A stretch of DNA of 64,000 nt. Origin: Oleiharenicola sp. (lineage in GTDB: Bacteria > Verrucomicrobiota > Verrucomicrobiia > Opitutales > Opitutaceae). Below are positions 34,447 to 42,887 of the stretch, in pieces. Position 1 is the first letter of the stretch; each line of letters begins with the position of its first letter. Location of the stretch: the NCBI GenBank assembly GCA_025363455.1, contig JANYDW010000051.1:1-64000 (forward strand), in the 5' to 3' direction. The position numbers and the translations under genes are program-made. Under the pieces are notes generated by a model that made no database searches, had not been told where the DNA came from, and worked only from the letters and a program-made list of their open reading frames with translations.

Positions 34447-36647
34447 ACCCCCTCTGCGGTTTGGTGTTTCTGCTCGCGGTGGCTGCGGCCATACTCCTGT
34501 CCGGTTATTGGCTGAGCGCGCTGAACCTGGTTGAGACTTACCCGGAACGCCTGGCTCTGGCGGCGGTCGCCGGCCTGGCCACGCTGCTCCTGATGGTGGT
34601 GGCTGTGAATTTTTTTCTCCCCCTGTCCGGCATGGGAATGTGGATCTGCCTGCTGCCAGCGGCGGGCACCTTGCTCTGGCCCAGCTGCCGGAACCAGCTG
34701 CGCGCGGATGTCCGCAGCTCGGTCCGTTCCCGCTCCGGCCTCATGGTCCTTGCCTTGGCGGCGATATTCCTGGTGGTGTTGCTCGGCCCGGCGCTGCTGG
34801 ACTGGCAGGCTCTGTTTTACGACGGCACCGCCAATCACGACAGCTATATTTGGATAACCTCCGGCGAGTTTCTCCAACATCACACTTACATGGAAGCGCC
34901 GGTGCGCAGCGAGACCCAGCCGTGGATGAACCTGGCCGAGGATAATGTCGGCTGGAATCCCCGCCGCGGGCAACTGGGCATGGAAACCCTCCTGGCACTG
35001 TTCTCGAGTCTGGCCTCCACCGCGCCCTTGTTCACCTGCCTGTATCTGGCCGCCGCGCTCTTCGTGCCCTGGACCGCGGCGGTCTATCTGGCCGTCACCA
35101 CGTTTTTCCGGACGCGGCTTTCCCGTGCGGCGCTCGCCGCGCTCGTGTTCCTGCAGCCCATCTTCCTTTTCTTCTACGCCAATTCCAATTTGCCGAACTT
35201 GCTGGGGGCGATCATGGGCGCGACCGTGGTGCTCGCGACTGAACAGGCCCTTCGCGCCGGAACCCGGTCACACCGCCTCGGCTGGTGCGCGCTGCTCGGG
35301 CTGGGCTTTCACGGCCAGTTGGCCGTGTACCCTGAAATGATCCCGTTTATCCTCCTGCCCTGCGGCCTGCTCTGGTTGCGGCCCTGGTTTGCCCGCCGGT
35401 GGGCGGTCGTCCGGGCCAATGGCGGCTGGGTCGCCGCGGCCTTTATCGCCGGCACCGTGATCAATCCCGCGATCACGGTACGAGCGTGGCGGGGGTTCAC
35501 CTACTCCTTCCACACTGCCCACACCGAGAATATTTTTGCCAACCTGTTCGAATCGCTCAACCTCGCGGAATACGTCCCCGGTATCGCCACCCTCTCGGTT
35601 CCGGTCGCCGCCGGCCTGGGTTACGTGCTCGGCGCCGCGCTGACGCTCATGCTCCTGGATGCCGCCGTGACTGCCTGGTGGCGGGCCCGCGACCGCCGGG
35701 GCGCCCTGTTCGCGCTGGCCGGGAGCGGCGTGCTGCTGGTCTACACCCTGATCACCGGCTTCAAATACGGGTGGCAGAAAACGGTCCAGTTCAGCGGCGT
35801 CTTTGTCACCGCGACCATGACGGCCGCCCTGCTCGACGCCCAATTCGACCACTGGCGCCTGCTGGTGGGCTGGCGGCGCCGGGCCGCCGGCGTTGGCCTC
35901 GCGTGCATCATCGCCTTCTATGCCGCCGCCGATGTTGGAAATTTCCAGCAGATCTATGCCTGGCGCCGGGTGAAAATGATTTCCCGTGACTGGCTCGCGC
36001 TGCGCGAACTCTCCGAAACAACCCTGAGCGAAAAACCCGTGCTGATGGAATCTGCGAGCTTCCGCATGCCTTTTTTTCACAGCATGTGGTCCGCCTATTT
36101 TCTCTCCTCCAGCCGGATTTATTTCGCCCGGCGCGGCGGGGATGGCGGCGGCTACCTGCGGCTCGGCGTGCGGGACGAATCAGCCATTCCCACCGGCCGG
36201 CCGGCCGCGCTGCTGGTCGGGAAACGCTGGTCCGAATGTTTCGATGCCAACTCGCCGCGGATCCTGAGCGGCCGGGAATTTGTCCTCCTGCGCAAGGCCA
36301 ACCGCGTCACCGAGCTCCAGGGTGTCTATCCGACCAACGGTTACCCCGACCACGCCTCGCTGCATTTCTCCCTCGAGATCACGCCCCATTCCGCCTCGCG
36401 GTTGCGGATGCTGCTCGAACCTTACAAGAAGAAGAACTGGCCGCAGGCGACGTGGCGGATCGTCCACCGGACCGGCGCCGGGACGGAGACGGTCCAGGAA
36501 GTAAGCGGTCCGCCGCCCTGGCGGATCGACGTGCCGCTGACGGCCGACGTGAAACAAGTCATCGAGTGCCAGGTCGTTTCCACGCTCGACACCTCGATCC
36601 CATGGCCTTTTGCCGTGCGCGAGGTCATCATCGAATCCACGCCATGA
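34443..36647 (+). CDS. Large membrane protein, tandem paralogue 2
   Basis: 734 residues, starting in the ATGA overlap with paralogue 1; the upstream part of the frame back to 34194 is only a shadow of that gene. It keeps the same landmarks, including FYDGTANHDSYIWITSGEFL, YGWQKTVQFSGVFVT and PFFHSMWSAYFLSSS, and the same soluble C-terminal domain. Its stop again overlaps the next gene (GT4 at 36644) by ATGA. Paralogues kept side by side suggest two related but different acceptors, or a two-subunit complex. Confidence 0.7.
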   Translation: MNPLCGLVFLLAVAAAILLSGYWLSALNLVETYPERLALAAVAGLATLLLMVVAVNFFLPLSGMGMWICLLPAAGTLLWPSCRNQLRADVRSSVRSRSGLMVLALAAIFLVVLLGPALLDWQALFYDGTANHDSYIWITSGEFLQHHTYMEAPVRSETQPWMNLAEDNVGWNPRRGQLGMETLLALFSSLASTAPLFTCLYLAAALFVPWTAAVYLAVTTFFRTRLSRAALAALVFLQPIFLFFYANSNLPNLLGAIMGATVVLATEQALRAGTRSHRLGWCALLGLGFHGQLAVYPEMIPFILLPCGLLWLRPWFARRWAVVRANGGWVAAAFIAGTVINPAITVRAWRGFTYSFHTAHTENIFANLFESLNLAEYVPGIATLSVPVAAGLGYVLGAALTLMLLDAAVTAWWRARDRRGALFALAGSGVLLVYTLITGFKYGWQKTVQFSGVFVTATMTAALLDAQFDHWRLLVGWRRRAAGVGLACIIAFYAAADVGNFQQIYAWRRVKMISRDWLALRELSETTLSEKPVLMESASFRMPFFHSMWSAYFLSSSRIYFARRGGDGGGYLRLGVRDESAIPTGRPAALLVGKRWSECFDANSPRILSGREFVLLRKANRVTELQGVYPTNGYPDHASLHFSLEITPHSASRLRMLLEPYKKKNWPQATWRIVHRTGAGTETVQEVSGPPPWRIDVPLTADVKQVIECQVVSTLDTSIPWPFAVREVIIESTP

Positions 36648-37831
36648 GTTCCGCTCCCCTGCTTTACGACGCCACCCACACCAGCCACACCTCGGCGCAG
36701 ACCGGCATTCAACGCGTTTGCCGCCGGTTGTTCGAAGAACTCTATGTCGCGGGCCAGGCCGCGCCGATCTGTCATGACCCGTTTATGCGCAGCTGGCGGG
36801 CGCTCGCCCCGGGCGAACTGGCCGTCCTGCGCGATGGTAGTGGCGGGACCGGCAAGTCCCGCGGCGCCAAGTGGACCCTGAGCCAGAGGTATTCGGGCAA
36901 GATCCGCCGCTGGGTCGGAGCCAGGCCGCCGGCCCTGCCGGACTCAGCCGGCTTGATCTGCCCGGAGTTTTTTTCCAGCAAAGTCGGAGCGTATCTGCCC
37001 GGGCTGCTGTCGGCCGTGACCGGACCGCGGGTGGCGATCTTCTATGACGCCATCGCGCTGAAGTTTCCCGAGCTCACCCCGCCGGGTACCGTCGCCCGCT
37101 TTCCCGCCTACTTGCGCGAGCTGCTCCTGTTCGACGGGGTCGCGGCGATCTCGGAGGATTCCGCCGCCAGCCTGCGCGAATACTGGCGCTGGCTCGACGT
37201 AGACAGCCCTCCACCGGTCCATGCCCTGCCGCTTGCGACGGACCGGCCGGCCGCCACCGGCCAGCTGCCCACGACGTCCACACTCGCGCGCATCCTCTGT
37301 GTTTGCACCCTCGAAGGTCGCAAAAACCACCTGGCCCTCCTGGAGGCCTGCGAGACGCTTTGGCGCGAGGGCCTGTTGTTTGAACTGCAGCTGATCGGCA
37401 TCGCCCGGCCCGACACCGCCGGCCCGGCGCTGGCCCGGATTCAACAACTTAAAAATGCCGGCCGACCTCTGCTGTTCAACGGCTCGGTGCCCGAGACCGA
37501 ATTGCACGCGGCCTACCGCCAGTGCAGCTTCACGGTCTATCCCTCCCTGATCGAGGGCTTCGGCATGCCGGTGCTGGAGAGCCTGCACTACGGCAAGCCC
37601 TGCGTCTGCTCCGGCCGCGGTGCGCTGGGCGAGTCTGCCCACGGCGGCGGCTGCCTCCCGCTCGACTCGGTGGACTCCGCCAGCCTTGCCGATGCCCTGC
37701 GCCGGCTCCTCCGTCATCCGGCGGAAATCTCCGCCCTCTCCGCCGCCGCCCGCATCCGCCATCTCAAGACCTGGCCCGAATATACCGCTGAATTCACCAC
37801 CTGGATGCAGGCGTTGCCGCGTCGCGCTTGA
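36644..37831 (+). CDS. GT4 glycosyltransferase
   Basis: 395 residues from ATG 36644. TSAQTGIQRVCRRLFEEL near the N terminus is the TGIQRV motif of a GT4 subgroup often called mannosyl- or fucosyltransferases. VAIFYDAIALKFPELTPP, CVCTLEGRKNHLALLEA and PSLIEGFGMPVLESLHYGKP give the GT-B donor site with the E-x7-E pair. It is translationally coupled to the tandem membrane proteins. The gene at 39225-40277 belongs to the same subgroup. Confidence 0.88.
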   Translation: MSSAPLLYDATHTSHTSAQTGIQRVCRRLFEELYVAGQAAPICHDPFMRSWRALAPGELAVLRDGSGGTGKSRGAKWTLSQRYSGKIRRWVGARPPALPDSAGLICPEFFSSKVGAYLPGLLSAVTGPRVAIFYDAIALKFPELTPPGTVARFPAYLRELLLFDGVAAISEDSAASLREYWRWLDVDSPPPVHALPLATDRPAATGQLPTTSTLARILCVCTLEGRKNHLALLEACETLWREGLLFELQLIGIARPDTAGPALARIQQLKNAGRPLLFNGSVPETELHAAYRQCSFTVYPSLIEGFGMPVLESLHYGKPCVCSGRGALGESAHGGGCLPLDSVDSASLADALRRLLRHPAEISALSAAARIRHLKTWPEYTAEFTTWMQALPRRA

Positions 37832-37834
37832 TGG

Positions 37835-37862
37835 TGGAGCGCGCTGACCTCAGCGCGTTTTG
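37835..37862. repeat. Partial palindromic repeat after the GT4 gene
   Basis: GGTGGAGCGCGCTGACCTCA followed by GCGCGTTTTG looks like half of one of the dispersed hairpins. No second arm is found nearby. The rest of the 130-bp gap shows nothing clear. Confidence 0.4.
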
Positions 37863-37963
37863 TGAAAACGTTGCGATCAACACGTTCCGTCACGGTGCCC
37901 GCCGCCGGCGGCCTTTGCGGTTGCTAAGGCCCGGCAACTGACCTCTAGTCGGCCCACAATTTC

Positions 37964-39160
37964 ATGGCCCTGTCCCTCTTCACCAAGAACAAAAAAGCCA
38001 TCGTGGAGCGCGCGCAGGACGACTACGCGACGAAGATGCGGTTGAAGTACAAGCCGTACTACCACGCCATTGAGTCGCAGAAGGGCACCCATATCCGGCT
38101 TGATAACCGCGACATGGTTATGCTCTCAAGCAACGACTACCTTGGACTGTCCTTCCACCCCAAAGTGATCGAGGCCTGCGGCGCGGCGGCCAAGGTCTGG
38201 GGCACCAGCCCGACCGGGGCGCGCATTTCCAACGGTTCGCGCGCCTACCATGTCGCCTTGGAGGAAAAGATTGCCACGTTTCTCGGCCGCGAGGCCTGCC
38301 ATGTCAGCGTCGCGGGTTACATTTCCTGCTGCTCGGCCGTCGCCTCCTTCGCCCAGAAGGGCGACATTATCCTCGCTGATAAAAACATTCACTCGTGCCT
38401 GGTTGACGCCACCCGCCTCTCGATGGCGACGGTCGAACGTTTCAGTCACAATAACCCTGAGGATTTGCGCCAAATCCTGAAAAGTCTCCCGCACAACACG
38501 CCGAAGATGCTGGTCGTTGAGGGCGTCTACTCGATGGAAGGCCACATCTGCAGCCTGCCCGAGCTGGCCCAGATCGGCGAGGAGGCCGGCTGCTTCACTG
38601 TGCTCGATGATGCGCATGGCTTCGGGGTTCTCGGCCGTCAGGGCCGCGGCACGGTCGATCACTTCAAGCTCAACGATCAGGTGGACCTGATCTGCGGCTC
38701 GCTCTCCAAGTCCCTCGCCAGCACCGGCGGCTTTGTCGCCGGCTCGCGCACGCTCATCGAGTATCTCCGGACGAATTCCAAGCAGACGCTTTTCAGTGCC
38801 GCCATCGGCCCCGCCATGGCCGCCACCGCCTCGGCCGCGCTCGACGTGATGCAGACCGAACCCCAGCACCTCGAGCGGCTCTGGCGAAACACCAAGCGCT
38901 ACCGCGATATGCTCAAAGGCCTCGGCCTCGACATCTGGGGCAGCGAGACCCCCGCCGTCCCGATCGTGCTCGGCTCGAAGGAACTCGTCTACCGTTTCTG
39001 GAACGCGCTGCTCGAGAAGGGTGTGTTCACCGTGATGTCCATCGCCCCGGCCGTTCCGCCCGGCAAGGACCTGATCCGAACCGCCGTCTCCGCCCTGCAC
39101 AGCGACGACGATCTCGAGAAGATCGCCGCCGCCATGGCCTACGCGGTGAAGCAGATGTGA
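37964..39160 (+). CDS. PLP-dependent acyl-CoA:amino-acid C-acyltransferase (AONS/KBL/SPT family)
   Basis: 398 residues of the alpha-oxoamine synthase family, which joins an acyl thioester to an amino acid with loss of CO2. It shows SSNDYLGLSFHPKV, TGARISNGSRAYHVALEE, the DDAH motif (215-218) of the cofactor site and the PLP lysine Lys249 in GSLSKSLASTGGF. The last is closer to serine palmitoyltransferase-like members than to BioF. No bio genes lie nearby, so a role in sphingoid-base or other amino-lipid synthesis is more likely than biotin. The lipid locus at 50594-55479 could supply acyl chains. The substrate is unproven. Confidence 0.8.
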   Translation: MALSLFTKNKKAIVERAQDDYATKMRLKYKPYYHAIESQKGTHIRLDNRDMVMLSSNDYLGLSFHPKVIEACGAAAKVWGTSPTGARISNGSRAYHVALEEKIATFLGREACHVSVAGYISCCSAVASFAQKGDIILADKNIHSCLVDATRLSMATVERFSHNNPEDLRQILKSLPHNTPKMLVVEGVYSMEGHICSLPELAQIGEEAGCFTVLDDAHGFGVLGRQGRGTVDHFKLNDQVDLICGSLSKSLASTGGFVAGSRTLIEYLRTNSKQTLFSAAIGPAMAATASAALDVMQTEPQHLERLWRNTKRYRDMLKGLGLDIWGSETPAVPIVLGSKELVYRFWNALLEKGVFTVMSIAPAVPPGKDLIRTAVSALHSDDDLEKIAAAMAYAVKQM

Positions 39161-39167
39161 TTTTTTT

Positions 39168-39221
39168 TGTAGGGCCGGCGCTCGTCGCCGGGCCGGCCTG
39201 CCGACAAGCGGCAGCCCTACA
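39168..39221. repeat. Palindromic repeat, GTAGGGCCGGCGCTCGTCGC family
   Basis: TGTAGGG at the start pairs with CCCTACA at the end, with an inner GGCCGGC inverted pair. A part of the same family is nested in the repeat at 62820-62897. Confidence 0.8.
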
Positions 39222-39224
39222 CCA

Positions 39225-40277
39225 TCACTTCAACCCCTCCAGCAACGTCCTTGCGGTTTGGCTCCACCGTGGCAGCGGTCGCGCCATCGCCTCGCGCTGC
39301 AAACGCCGACACTCGTCCGCGTCCGTCAGCACCGCGCGCAACTTGGCGGACCAATCGGCGGTGTCGTTAACCTTGGCGACCAGGCAGCCGCCGCCGTCTG
39401 CGTTTTCGCGCAGCACCGGCAGGTCGCTGCAGACGCACGGCACGCCGCGCCACAAGGCCTCGAGCAGCGGCAGCCCACAGCCTTCGGCAATGGTGGGGAA
39501 TACGACGGCCCGGGCGTTGGCGTATAGCCGGCCGAGCTCCCGGTCACCGGCCTGCGCATGAAAACGAAAGCGCAACTCCCGGCTCTGAAGCGTGGTCATC
39601 CGCGCGGCGATCGGCTTGCCAAAATGCGGGTTGATCCGGCCCACGACGTGAAGCTCGTAGTCGAGTCCGTCGCGCCACAGCGCCTCCGCCACATCCAGAA
39701 GAAAGGCCTGGTTCTTGCGTGGCTCGACAATGCCGACGCACAGTAGCGCCGGCCGTTCCTTCGGCATGACCGGATCGCGCTGCACCCGATTGCCGCCGTC
39801 AAAATCCGCGCCGAGCTCAATCACCTCGGTCGTCGACTTCGGCGTCACACCCTGCCAGCGCCAGAACTCGACAAAGTCTCGCCGCGTCGCGTCAGAGATG
39901 GCCCAAGTCCGGTTGAAACCGGCGAGCAGCTTCATGTATTCCGGATGCCGCTGCACGCTCTGCGGCCACGTGATGTGTGGCCAGCGCAACGGGATGGCGT
40001 CATGAATCATCGCCGCCAGCCGGCACGGCGGGTTTTGCACGAAGGCCCGGAACCCCGGCCGGTCCGCCTCGCAGAACTGCTCGACCGTCAGCAACCAGTC
40101 CGTCGCTGTGAAGGCCACCGGCTCGCGTTTTTTTTCGGCCACAAAGCTGCGCCGCCCTCCGTCCCACGCTACTTCGGTCACGATGGAGCCCAGTTCCTCC
40201 CGAATGCGTGAGCTGAGCCGCATCAGGCCCGAGCGGTGCTTCGCCGCGCCCATCTTGGTGGTGTCGTAGTAAATCAT
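39225..40277 (-). CDS. GT4 glycosyltransferase, TGIQRV-like subgroup
   Basis: 350 residues from ATG 40277; an earlier start at 40328 lies in repeat DNA. It shows YYDTTKMGAAKHRSGLMRLS at the N terminus, AAMIHDAIPLRWPHI, LLCVGIVEPRKNQAFLLDVA and FPTIAEGCGLPLLEALWRGV with the E-x7-E donor pair. It is similar in build to the GT4 at 36644 but on the other strand. The flanks on both sides are palindromic repeat DNA, so it may have moved as a unit. Confidence 0.85.
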   Translation of the reverse strand: MIYYDTTKMGAAKHRSGLMRLSSRIREELGSIVTEVAWDGGRRSFVAEKKREPVAFTATDWLLTVEQFCEADRPGFRAFVQNPPCRLAAMIHDAIPLRWPHITWPQSVQRHPEYMKLLAGFNRTWAISDATRRDFVEFWRWQGVTPKSTTEVIELGADFDGGNRVQRDPVMPKERPALLCVGIVEPRKNQAFLLDVAEALWRDGLDYELHVVGRINPHFGKPIAARMTTLQSRELRFRFHAQAGDRELGRLYANARAVVFPTIAEGCGLPLLEALWRGVPCVCSDLPVLRENADGGGCLVAKVNDTADWSAKLRAVLTDADECRRLQREAMARPLPRWSQTARTLLEGLK

Positions 40278-40289
40278 CGGAAGGATTGG

Positions 40290-40478
40290 CCACCAAGAGG
40301 CGCAAAAAGACACAAAAACAAACCCCACCCGTCATTCTGAGCGCCGCGAAGAATCCAAGTCCGGGATGCAGCCGTCGCCATCCCCCCGGATCCTTCTCCC
40401 GCGACTGCGGGATCAGGAGGACGGAAACGGGAGTGTGATCTCTTTTCGTGCATTTTCGTGACTTTTCGTGGCTAAAAT
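40290..40478. repeat. Composite palindromic island between two GT4 genes
   Basis: The outer right arm TTTTCGTGACTTTTCGTGGC (about 40449-40475) pairs loosely with GCCACCAAGAGGCGC at 40290. Inside lies a second palindrome, GTCATTCTGAGCGCCGCGAA against TTCTCCCGCGACTGCGGGAT. The right end, GTGGCTAAAA, is shared with the islands at 44320 and 60849. Confidence 0.65.
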
Positions 40479-41695
40479 TCCGGGCCCTGCATCGCCGTCG
40501 TGAAACACGCCGCCAGCCGTGCGGTGTTTTTGTGCGCGTCGTAATTCTCCTCGACCCAGCGGCGCGCGGCGCCGCGCAGGCGGTCGGCCAGCGCATCATT
40601 GGCCGCCAGCCGCTGCAGCACCGCGACCCATTCTTGCGGTTGCGTGACCTCGGCCACCAGCCCCGTACGCTCCTGTTGCACCGCCTCGGTCGTCGCCGAC
40701 ACCGGCGAAGTGACGACCATCACGCCAGCGGCCATGGCCTCGGGAATCACGTTGGGCAGGCCGTCACGGTCGCCGCTCGGCGCCACGATACCCGTGTGCA
40801 GCAGCACATCGGCCCATGCAAGTTGCTCCCACACCGCCGCCTGTTCGAACCGGCCGAGAAATTTCACCTGGTCACCCAGCCCCAATTCGCGGGTCCGGGC
40901 TTCCAGCGCCGACTGCAACGGGCCGTCGCCGACAATCCGGGCCTCGAACTTGAAGCCGGCCGTCTTCAGAGCCGCGTAGATGGCCAGCTGATAATCGAGC
41001 CCCTTCTTCGGCACGAGGCGGGCAATGCAGAGCAAGCGCATCGGCTGGCGCGAGGGACGCAGTTGTTTGAAAGGAGGGAAGGTGTCGAATCCACGGCGGA
41101 TGACTTGGATTTGCGCCGCCGGCACGCCCCGTTCCACCAGCTCGCGCCTGGCCGCCTCGGTCGAGGCGTGGATGAACCGCGCGTGCCGCAGTTTCTCCAG
41201 CAACCACCAGTCGCCGCCGTGCTCGTAGATGTCGTAGGCATGAGCGCCCGAGCTGTAATGCCAGCCGAACATCCGCCACAATATCCATCCCGCGGTCGCG
41301 GGAGCACCGGCCCAGGCGCCATGAATGAGAGCAGGGGGATCCCGCTGAAGTTCGCGGTAAAAGCATCCGGCGAAGCCCGCGCCGAGCATGTTTTCCCAGA
41401 AATTCAACCAAGACGGCGCCCGGCGGGTGAGCACACCCTCGAACAAGTCGCGCACCACCCGCGGCCGGCGCACGCACTGCCACGGGATTTCAAACAGGAA
41501 GAGAGGTACGAGCTTCCACTTGCTGAAACTCCGCACGGGCAGCCCGCGAAACTCCCCGCCCCCGCCCCAAAGCGAGTAGAGCCGCAGGTTCAGCCCCTGC
41601 GCCTGCAGGGCCGCGACGTCGCGCTGCAGGAACGTCTCCGAGGTCTTCGGAAAGGTCGTGAAGAGGAGGACGATGGTGGGTTTGGGTGAGCTCAA
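40472..41695 (-). CDS. GT4 glycosyltransferase (colanic-acid/WcaL-like)
   Basis: 407 residues, apparently from a TTG at 41695, since an in-frame TAA lies just upstream and no ATG fits. It shows FTTFPKTSETFLQRDV, HGAWAGAPATAGWI, LLCIARLVPKKGLDYQLAI and GDRDGLPNVIPEAMAAGVMV with the acidic donor pair. The pattern is that of exopolysaccharide GT4 enzymes of the WcaL/AmsK group. It reads in the same direction as the GT4 at 39225, with a composite repeat between them. Confidence 0.85.
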   Translation of the reverse strand: MSSPKPTIVLLFTTFPKTSETFLQRDVAALQAQGLNLRLYSLWGGGGEFRGLPVRSFSKWKLVPLFLFEIPWQCVRRPRVVRDLFEGVLTRRAPSWLNFWENMLGAGFAGCFYRELQRDPPALIHGAWAGAPATAGWILWRMFGWHYSSGAHAYDIYEHGGDWWLLEKLRHARFIHASTEAARRELVERGVPAAQIQVIRRGFDTFPPFKQLRPSRQPMRLLCIARLVPKKGLDYQLAIYAALKTAGFKFEARIVGDGPLQSALEARTRELGLGDQVKFLGRFEQAAVWEQLAWADVLLHTGIVAPSGDRDGLPNVIPEAMAAGVMVVTSPVSATTEAVQQERTGLVAEVTQPQEWVAVLQRLAANDALADRLRGAARRWVEENYDAHKNTARLAACFTTAMQGPEF

Positions 41696-41718
41696 ACTGA
41701 TTGGGGCAGTTTACGGGT

Positions 41719-41832
41719 TTAAAACTCCAAAGGCCAAACTCCAAAGGCCAAGTAAACCCCAAATTCTGTTTCGGACTTTTGATTTTCAGTTTTGAACCTG
41801 TTTGGCATTTGGAGTTTGGCGTTCGAAATTTC
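41719..41832. repeat. Palindromic island of the AACTCCAAAGGCC type
   Basis: AAACTCCAAAGGCCAAACTC around 41720-41753 pairs with GTTTGGCATTTGGAGTTTGG around 41799-41820, with AT-rich inner repeats. It fills the gap between the lysR-type gene and the GT4 gene on the minus strand. Confidence 0.75.
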
Positions 41833-42744
41833 TCATGCGGTCGCCGCTCCCGCCACGGTGAGGAAGGCCCCGAGGGCCGGATCCGCCGGCGCATCCTTCC
41901 GCCAGCCGAGCACCAGCCGGCTCTCGGGCGCCGGGCCGTCAAGCGGCCGGAACGTCACTTCGCTTGGAAGCTGCTTGGCCTCGGAGGGCGACATGAAGGT
42001 CGCCCCCAGCCCGGCGCGAACGAGGCCGATGGCGTTGGCGCGCGGCCAGACCTCGTCGGCAATCCGGGGCGTCACCCCGGCCAGCTGGAACGCTGCCAGC
42101 ACGCGGTCATAGAACCCGGGATTATGCGCGCGGGGAAACATTACGAACGGCGTTCCCGCCAGGTCGCGCAGGCGGAGTTTTTTTGATTTGGCCAGCGGAT
42201 GATCGGCGGGGAGCAACACGCCGTTCTTTTCCTGCATTAGCACCTTGGTCGATAGCCCCGGCGGCGTGGTGGCGTCGGGATGAAAGAACCCGCAGGCGAT
42301 CTCCCCGTTCTTGAGGGATTCGAGCTGGGCGGAGGTCGGCGACTCGTTCAATTCCACCCGGATGCCGGGGTAGCGCTTGTTGAAGTCGCGCAGGATACCC
42401 GGCAGCACCGTGGCCATCGCGAGACCGGTGAAGGCCACCCGCACGTGCCCGGCCTGCCCGCCGGCCAGCGCCTGGATGTCGCGAGGCACGGCCGCCAGCC
42501 CGCGCAGCAGCGGCTCGATGCGCTCAAGGAACGACCGCCCGGCGGTCGTCAGCTCGACCTTGCGCCGCGTGCGGCTGAGCAGGTCGACCCCCAACGCAGT
42601 TTCGAGCTGGGTGATGCTGCGCGACAGGGCCGGCTGGGCCACCGCGAGCGTCTCGGCCGCCTTGCGGTAATGCAGCTGCCGCGCCACCTCGCGAAAGTAG
42701 ACGAGGTGCCGGAGTTCAAAGGGATACTGATACTCGCGAGGCAT
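41833..42744 (-). CDS. LysR-family transcriptional regulator
   Basis: 303 residues from ATG 42744 (a GTG at 42747 is also in frame). The N-terminal helix-turn-helix contains LHYRKAAETLAVAQPALSRS and LGVDLLSRTRRKVELT. The rest is the usual two-lobe inducer-binding domain, with QAGHVRVAFTGLAMATVLPG. It is divergent from leuCD across 143 bp, the usual arrangement for a LysR regulator of its neighbour. It could therefore control leucine synthesis in response to a pathway intermediate. No specific T-N11-A operator could be assigned with confidence. Confidence 0.88.
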   Translation of the reverse strand: MPREYQYPFELRHLVYFREVARQLHYRKAAETLAVAQPALSRSITQLETALGVDLLSRTRRKVELTTAGRSFLERIEPLLRGLAAVPRDIQALAGGQAGHVRVAFTGLAMATVLPGILRDFNKRYPGIRVELNESPTSAQLESLKNGEIACGFFHPDATTPPGLSTKVLMQEKNGVLLPADHPLAKSKKLRLRDLAGTPFVMFPRAHNPGFYDRVLAAFQLAGVTPRIADEVWPRANAIGLVRAGLGATFMSPSEAKQLPSEVTFRPLDGPAPESRLVLGWRKDAPADPALGAFLTVAGAATA

Positions 42745-42802
42745 CACAGAGCATGAAACAAGTATTTCCTGTTATGGCAAGATTCTGGTAGTCTGGTCGT
42801 CT

Positions 42803-42852
42803 TGTAGGTCGGGCTTTACGCCCGACTTGTCGGGGATAAACCCCGACCTACA
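42803..42852. repeat. Palindromic repeat, TGTAGGTCGGGCTTTACGCC family
   Basis: TGTAGGTCGGG at the left and CCCGACCTACA at the right are perfect complements, with inner CTTTA/TAAA pairing. It lies inside the lysR-leuC intergenic region, 35 bp before leuC. Confidence 0.85.
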
Positions 42853-42887
42853 CTCGTCCTTTCATTCTCACCTTCACTCTTCTCCCC

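Noticed and set aside
42745-42887. A specific LysR binding site between the regulator and leuC
   Set aside because: Several T-N11-A words occur by chance, and the palindrome there belongs to a dispersed repeat family, so no operator was called.
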